Origin: Melioribacter sp051488665
GTDB taxonomy: Bacteria > Bacteroidota > Ignavibacteria > Ignavibacteriales > Melioribacteraceae
Assembly (NCBI RefSeq): GCF_051488665.1
Contig: NZ_JBPSEG010000006.1
Location: 62,001-126,000, forward strand
Reading direction: 5' to 3'
DNA: 64,000 bases
Position numbers and translations under genes: made by a program. Shown in pieces: positions 61,616 to 64,000 of this stretch. The notes below the pieces were generated by a model, which did not search any database, had not been told where the DNA came from, and saw only the letters and a list, made by a program, of their open reading frames with translations. Every line of letters begins with the position of its first letter. The stretch's first letter is position 1.

Positions 61616-62803
61616 TTGATCATTCAACTTATCGACATTTTTTATCCGTATGTTTTCAAAAGGTACGGCGGTAAATACAACATTTACCGCGACCTTTACG
61701 AAAGAGACCTGCTGGCGATCGAGTTCCGCACAGTCGAAAAGAAATTAGCCGCCCGCATTAAAAAAATTATCCTCGCCAACAAAGAGATTTGTTATCTGAC
61801 TGAAAATTCGAATGCCGAAGGCGAATATTGCGATTTACTTTCTATCGGCTCGCTCTCATTCTTCAAAGAACTTGCCAAAGAAATTATTGCCATCGGAAAC
61901 GAAGACACCGGTTTGAGACTTTCAAGATTGCTGCACAATTTGACGAACTACGATAAAAACAAAATACGGATCGGTCAAAAAGAATTTGATATGTCGCGCA
62001 CATACATTGCAGGCATATTAAACGTAACTCCGGATTCTTTTTCGGACGGAGGAAAATTTTATGAAAAGAACAAAGCGGTTGAACGCGCTCTTGAATTAAT
62101 TGAAGAGGGAGCCGATATAATCGACATCGGAGGCGAATCTTCAAGACCCGGCGCCGAGCCGGTGCCGGCAGATGAAGAAATGAATCGCGTATTGCCGGTA
62201 ATCGAAGAGATTATAAAATCCGACCCGGAAATATTAATCTCTGTCGATACCACAAAATCTAAAGTTGCCGAAGCAGCATTGAAAGCCGGAGCCAAAATTA
62301 TTAACGACATCAGCTCATTTGCTTTCGATCCTGAAATGCCGGCTGTTATAAAAAAATACGACGCCGCCGCAATACTGATGCACATGAAAGGGACTCCCAA
62401 ATCGATGCAAAATAATCCGGAATACAAGGATGTCGTCAACGATATTTACGATTATTTCGTAGAAACATGCAACAATGCGGAAAAATTCGGCTTAAAAAAT
62501 CTAATAATAGATCCCGGCATCGGATTCGGAAAAAAAGTGCGCCACAATTACGAATTGTTGAACAGACTCGACGAATTCAAAGGAATCGGATACCCGATTT
62601 TAATCGGGTTGTCCAGAAAATCTTTTTTGGGAAAATCGCTCGATTTACCGGTTGAATTAAGGGATGCTCCCACTCTCGCAGCCGAAACTTATGCCGTAAG
62701 CAAAGGAGCGCGCTTTATCAGAACTCATAATGTTCGTTTCGGAAAATACGCCGCTCTAATCAACAACTTTGTAGAAAATCCGGAATCATTGATAAATGAT
62801 TGA
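61616..62803 (+). CDS. folP: Dihydropteroate synthase with N-terminal extension
   Basis: Condenses p-aminobenzoate with hydroxymethyl-dihydropterin diphosphate in folate synthesis. The catalytic barrel begins near residue 125 at YIAGILNVTPDSFSDGG and has IDIGGESSRPGA, VDTTKSKVAEAALKAG, INDISSF, LMHMKGTP and IIDPGIGFGKK. About 120 residues precede it, unlike the roughly 280-residue E. coli enzyme; they contain no motif I recognise. The start is TTG 61616 with GGAG upstream. It overlaps cdaA by 8 nt. Confidence 0.93.
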   Translation: MIIQLIDIFYPYVFKRYGGKYNIYRDLYERDLLAIEFRTVEKKLAARIKKIILANKEICYLTENSNAEGEYCDLLSIGSLSFFKELAKEIIAIGNEDTGLRLSRLLHNLTNYDKNKIRIGQKEFDMSRTYIAGILNVTPDSFSDGGKFYEKNKAVERALELIEEGADIIDIGGESSRPGAEPVPADEEMNRVLPVIEEIIKSDPEILISVDTTKSKVAEAALKAGAKIINDISSFAFDPEMPAVIKKYDAAAILMHMKGTPKSMQNNPEYKDVVNDIYDYFVETCNNAEKFGLKNLIIDPGIGFGKKVRHNYELLNRLDEFKGIGYPILIGLSRKSFLGKSLDLPVELRDAPTLAAETYAVSKGARFIRTHNVRFGKYAALINNFVENPESLIND

Positions 62804-63614
62804 GTTATTCAAAGTAGGATTTATTACCGTAACCTTAGTTGACATTATCGACATTGCATTAGTGTCGTTCATTTTTTATCAACTTTATTCGGCTATCAGG
62901 GGAACAATAGCTGCGCAAATTTTTTACGGCTTGCTCATTGTATTATTTCTTTCATTTATAGCGCAGGCGGCAAATTTCAAAGCCCTTGGCTGGATACTCA
63001 AATTGATTTCCGATATCTGGGTAATTGCATTCATCATTCTGTTTCAGCCCGAGATACGCCGTATTCTGGTTATGCTCGGCAGAAGTCCGCTATTGAAAAT
63101 ATTCATTAAAACAGACGAGAGCAACGTAGCCGAAATAATTGCCGAAAGCGCATTTGAACTGGCACAGCATCAACACGGCGCTTTAATGGTAATCGTAAGA
63201 ACCGTGGGAATCAAAAGCGTGGTCGAAACCGGCGAAATCATCAACGCAAAAGTGTCTAAAAATTTGATTCGTTCTATTTTTTTCCCGCGCTCGCCTCTGC
63301 ACGACGGAGCGGTCGTAATTCATAACGATTTAATTGAAGCTGCAAGGTGCACTCTGCCACTTTCGAATTTAACGAGTCTGGACGGCAATCCGTTAGGGAT
63401 GAGGCACCGAGCGGGTTTGGGTATCTCTGAACAAGCCGACGTAATTTGCGTTATCGTGTCGGAAGAAACGGCAAGCATATCGATAGCCGACAACGGCAAA
63501 TTAATAAGGGGAATTTCCCGTGAAGAATTGCGCAATTACCTGATAAACAATTTAAGAGCCGGAAAAGAACGAAAAATCACTTCGATCTGGAAAATTTTAC
63601 GCAGGAAAAAATAA
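62796..63614 (+). CDS. cdaA: Membrane diadenylate cyclase CdaA
   Basis: Makes the second messenger c-di-AMP from two ATP. The 272-residue protein has three transmembrane segments in its first about 95 residues and a C-terminal DAC domain with the catalytic DGA motif (Asp170 in LHDGAVVI) and RHRAGLGISE near 202. It follows folP with an 8-nt overlap, an arrangement I recall from Bacteroidota-related genomes. The regulator CdaR is not encoded next to it. Confidence 0.94.
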   Translation: MIELFKVGFITVTLVDIIDIALVSFIFYQLYSAIRGTIAAQIFYGLLIVLFLSFIAQAANFKALGWILKLISDIWVIAFIILFQPEIRRILVMLGRSPLLKIFIKTDESNVAEIIAESAFELAQHQHGALMVIVRTVGIKSVVETGEIINAKVSKNLIRSIFFPRSPLHDGAVVIHNDLIEAARCTLPLSNLTSLDGNPLGMRHRAGLGISEQADVICVIVSEETASISIADNGKLIRGISREELRNYLINNLRAGKERKITSIWKILRRKK

Positions 63615-63685
63615 TCCGGATGATTTTGTCAGAAACCCGCAATTCGTTATTATTAGAAGTCAAAAATTAATACGGGGAGGGGAAG

Positions 63686-64000
63686 ATGAAATTAAAATAT
63701 TTTTCTCATTCGGCGTTTCAGATAACGACTAACAGCGGTATTAAGATTTTGATCGACCCGTTTTTGACGGGCAATCCTACGGCTCCGGTAAAAGCCGACG
63801 AAGTAACCGCTGACTACATTATTCTTACTCACGGACACGGAGACCATCTGGGCGATTCTTTTACCATTGCAAAAAAGTGCGATTCAACATTTATTTGTGT
63901 CAACGAATTGGCTAATTATTGCGCAAAGGAAGGATTCAAGGCTCATAATATGCACATAGGAGGAGGTTACAATTTCGATTTCGGCAGAGTTAAATTTACA
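63686..64000 (+). CDS. Metal-dependent hydrolase (UPF0173 type), cut by window edge
   Basis: The first 105 residues of a metallo-beta-lactamase-fold hydrolase: MKLKYFSHSAFQITTNSG, then ILIDPFLTGNP and the zinc motif THGHGDHLGD. GGGGAGGGG upstream is a strong ribosome site for ATG 63686. UPF0173 proteins (about 225 residues) have no firm substrate. The 3' half lies outside the window. It follows cdaA after 71 nt with no clear terminator between. Confidence 0.88.
   Translation, partial: MKLKYFSHSAFQITTNSGIKILIDPFLTGNPTAPVKADEVTADYIILTHGHGDHLGDSFTIAKKCDSTFICVNELANYCAKEGFKAHNMHIGGGYNFDFGRVKFT

Noticed and set aside
1..64000. tRNA, rRNA, CRISPR arrays, insertion sequences, riboswitches or prophage
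   Set aside because: I saw no cloverleaf between genes, no regular repeat-spacer pattern, no transposase or integrase and no room for a riboswitch upstream of gcvP or the other likely candidates. Weak matches could be missed without covariance or profile searches.

Overview
The window is a gene-dense stretch of a bacterial chromosome with about 60 protein genes, almost no intergenic space, no tRNA or rRNA, no insertion sequence and no CRISPR array that I can see. The mix suggests a strictly or facultatively anaerobic, fermentative, polysaccharide-degrading member of the Bacteroidota/Ignavibacteriota side of the tree; a Melioribacter-like Ignavibacterium is my best guess. This is inferred from the gene repertoire (NAD-linked [FeFe]-hydrogenases, PduS/PduT, GH10 plus GH67, FloA, three tandem GT9 genes) and not from a marker gene. 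Short stop/start overlaps and TTG starts are common.

Layout. 1-3043 (minus): PrsW protease, nadD, meaB and a truncated secreted protein, joined by 4-nt overlaps. 3114-10480 (plus): a classic fatty-acid cluster (DUF177, rpmF, plsX, fabH, fabD, fabG, acpP, fabF, rnc) with an unexpected YkgJ-type Cys-rich gene between fabD and fabG. 10542-14556 (plus): gcvP, a CoA-binding protein and rsmE. 14540-21137 (minus): floA, a small membrane protein, a UvrD helicase and a nucleoside salvage set (cdd, tdk, nupC, punA). 21335-29131 (plus): clpC, phhB, pyrE, an M64 peptidase, a PP2C phosphatase and a PduS/PduT-like redox pair. Then come a cupin gene (minus), an SDR gene (plus), a 1290-residue TPR plus triple-AAA protein (minus) and a DUF2807 lipoprotein (plus).

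35336-47401 is the centrepiece: two complete trimeric [FeFe]-hydrogenase gene sets (NuoE-like, NuoF-like, HydA) flank a signalling cassette. The cassette holds a sensory-type [FeFe]-hydrogenase fused to a histidine kinase, two stand-alone receiver proteins and a REC-PAS-histidine kinase. All ten genes are co-directional, lie at most 18 nt apart and end at a strong terminator. A 354-bp leader with several dyads precedes them. A membrane histidine kinase follows. None of the regulators has a DNA-binding domain.

48911-53817 (minus): ispE, a homocysteine-methyltransferase-like gene and three GT9 glycosyltransferases. 53962-57259 (plus): a secreted xylan pair, GH10 xylanase and GH67 alpha-glucuronidase. 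57256-60088 (minus): an RqcH/NFACT protein and a GlmU-like sugar nucleotidyltransferase. 60200-64000 (plus): a PASTA protein, rpe, folP, cdaA and a truncated metallo-beta-lactamase-fold hydrolase.

Metabolically, xylan hydrolysis would feed sugar fermentation, and excess reductant could leave as H2 through the paired hydrogenases under H2-responsive signalling.
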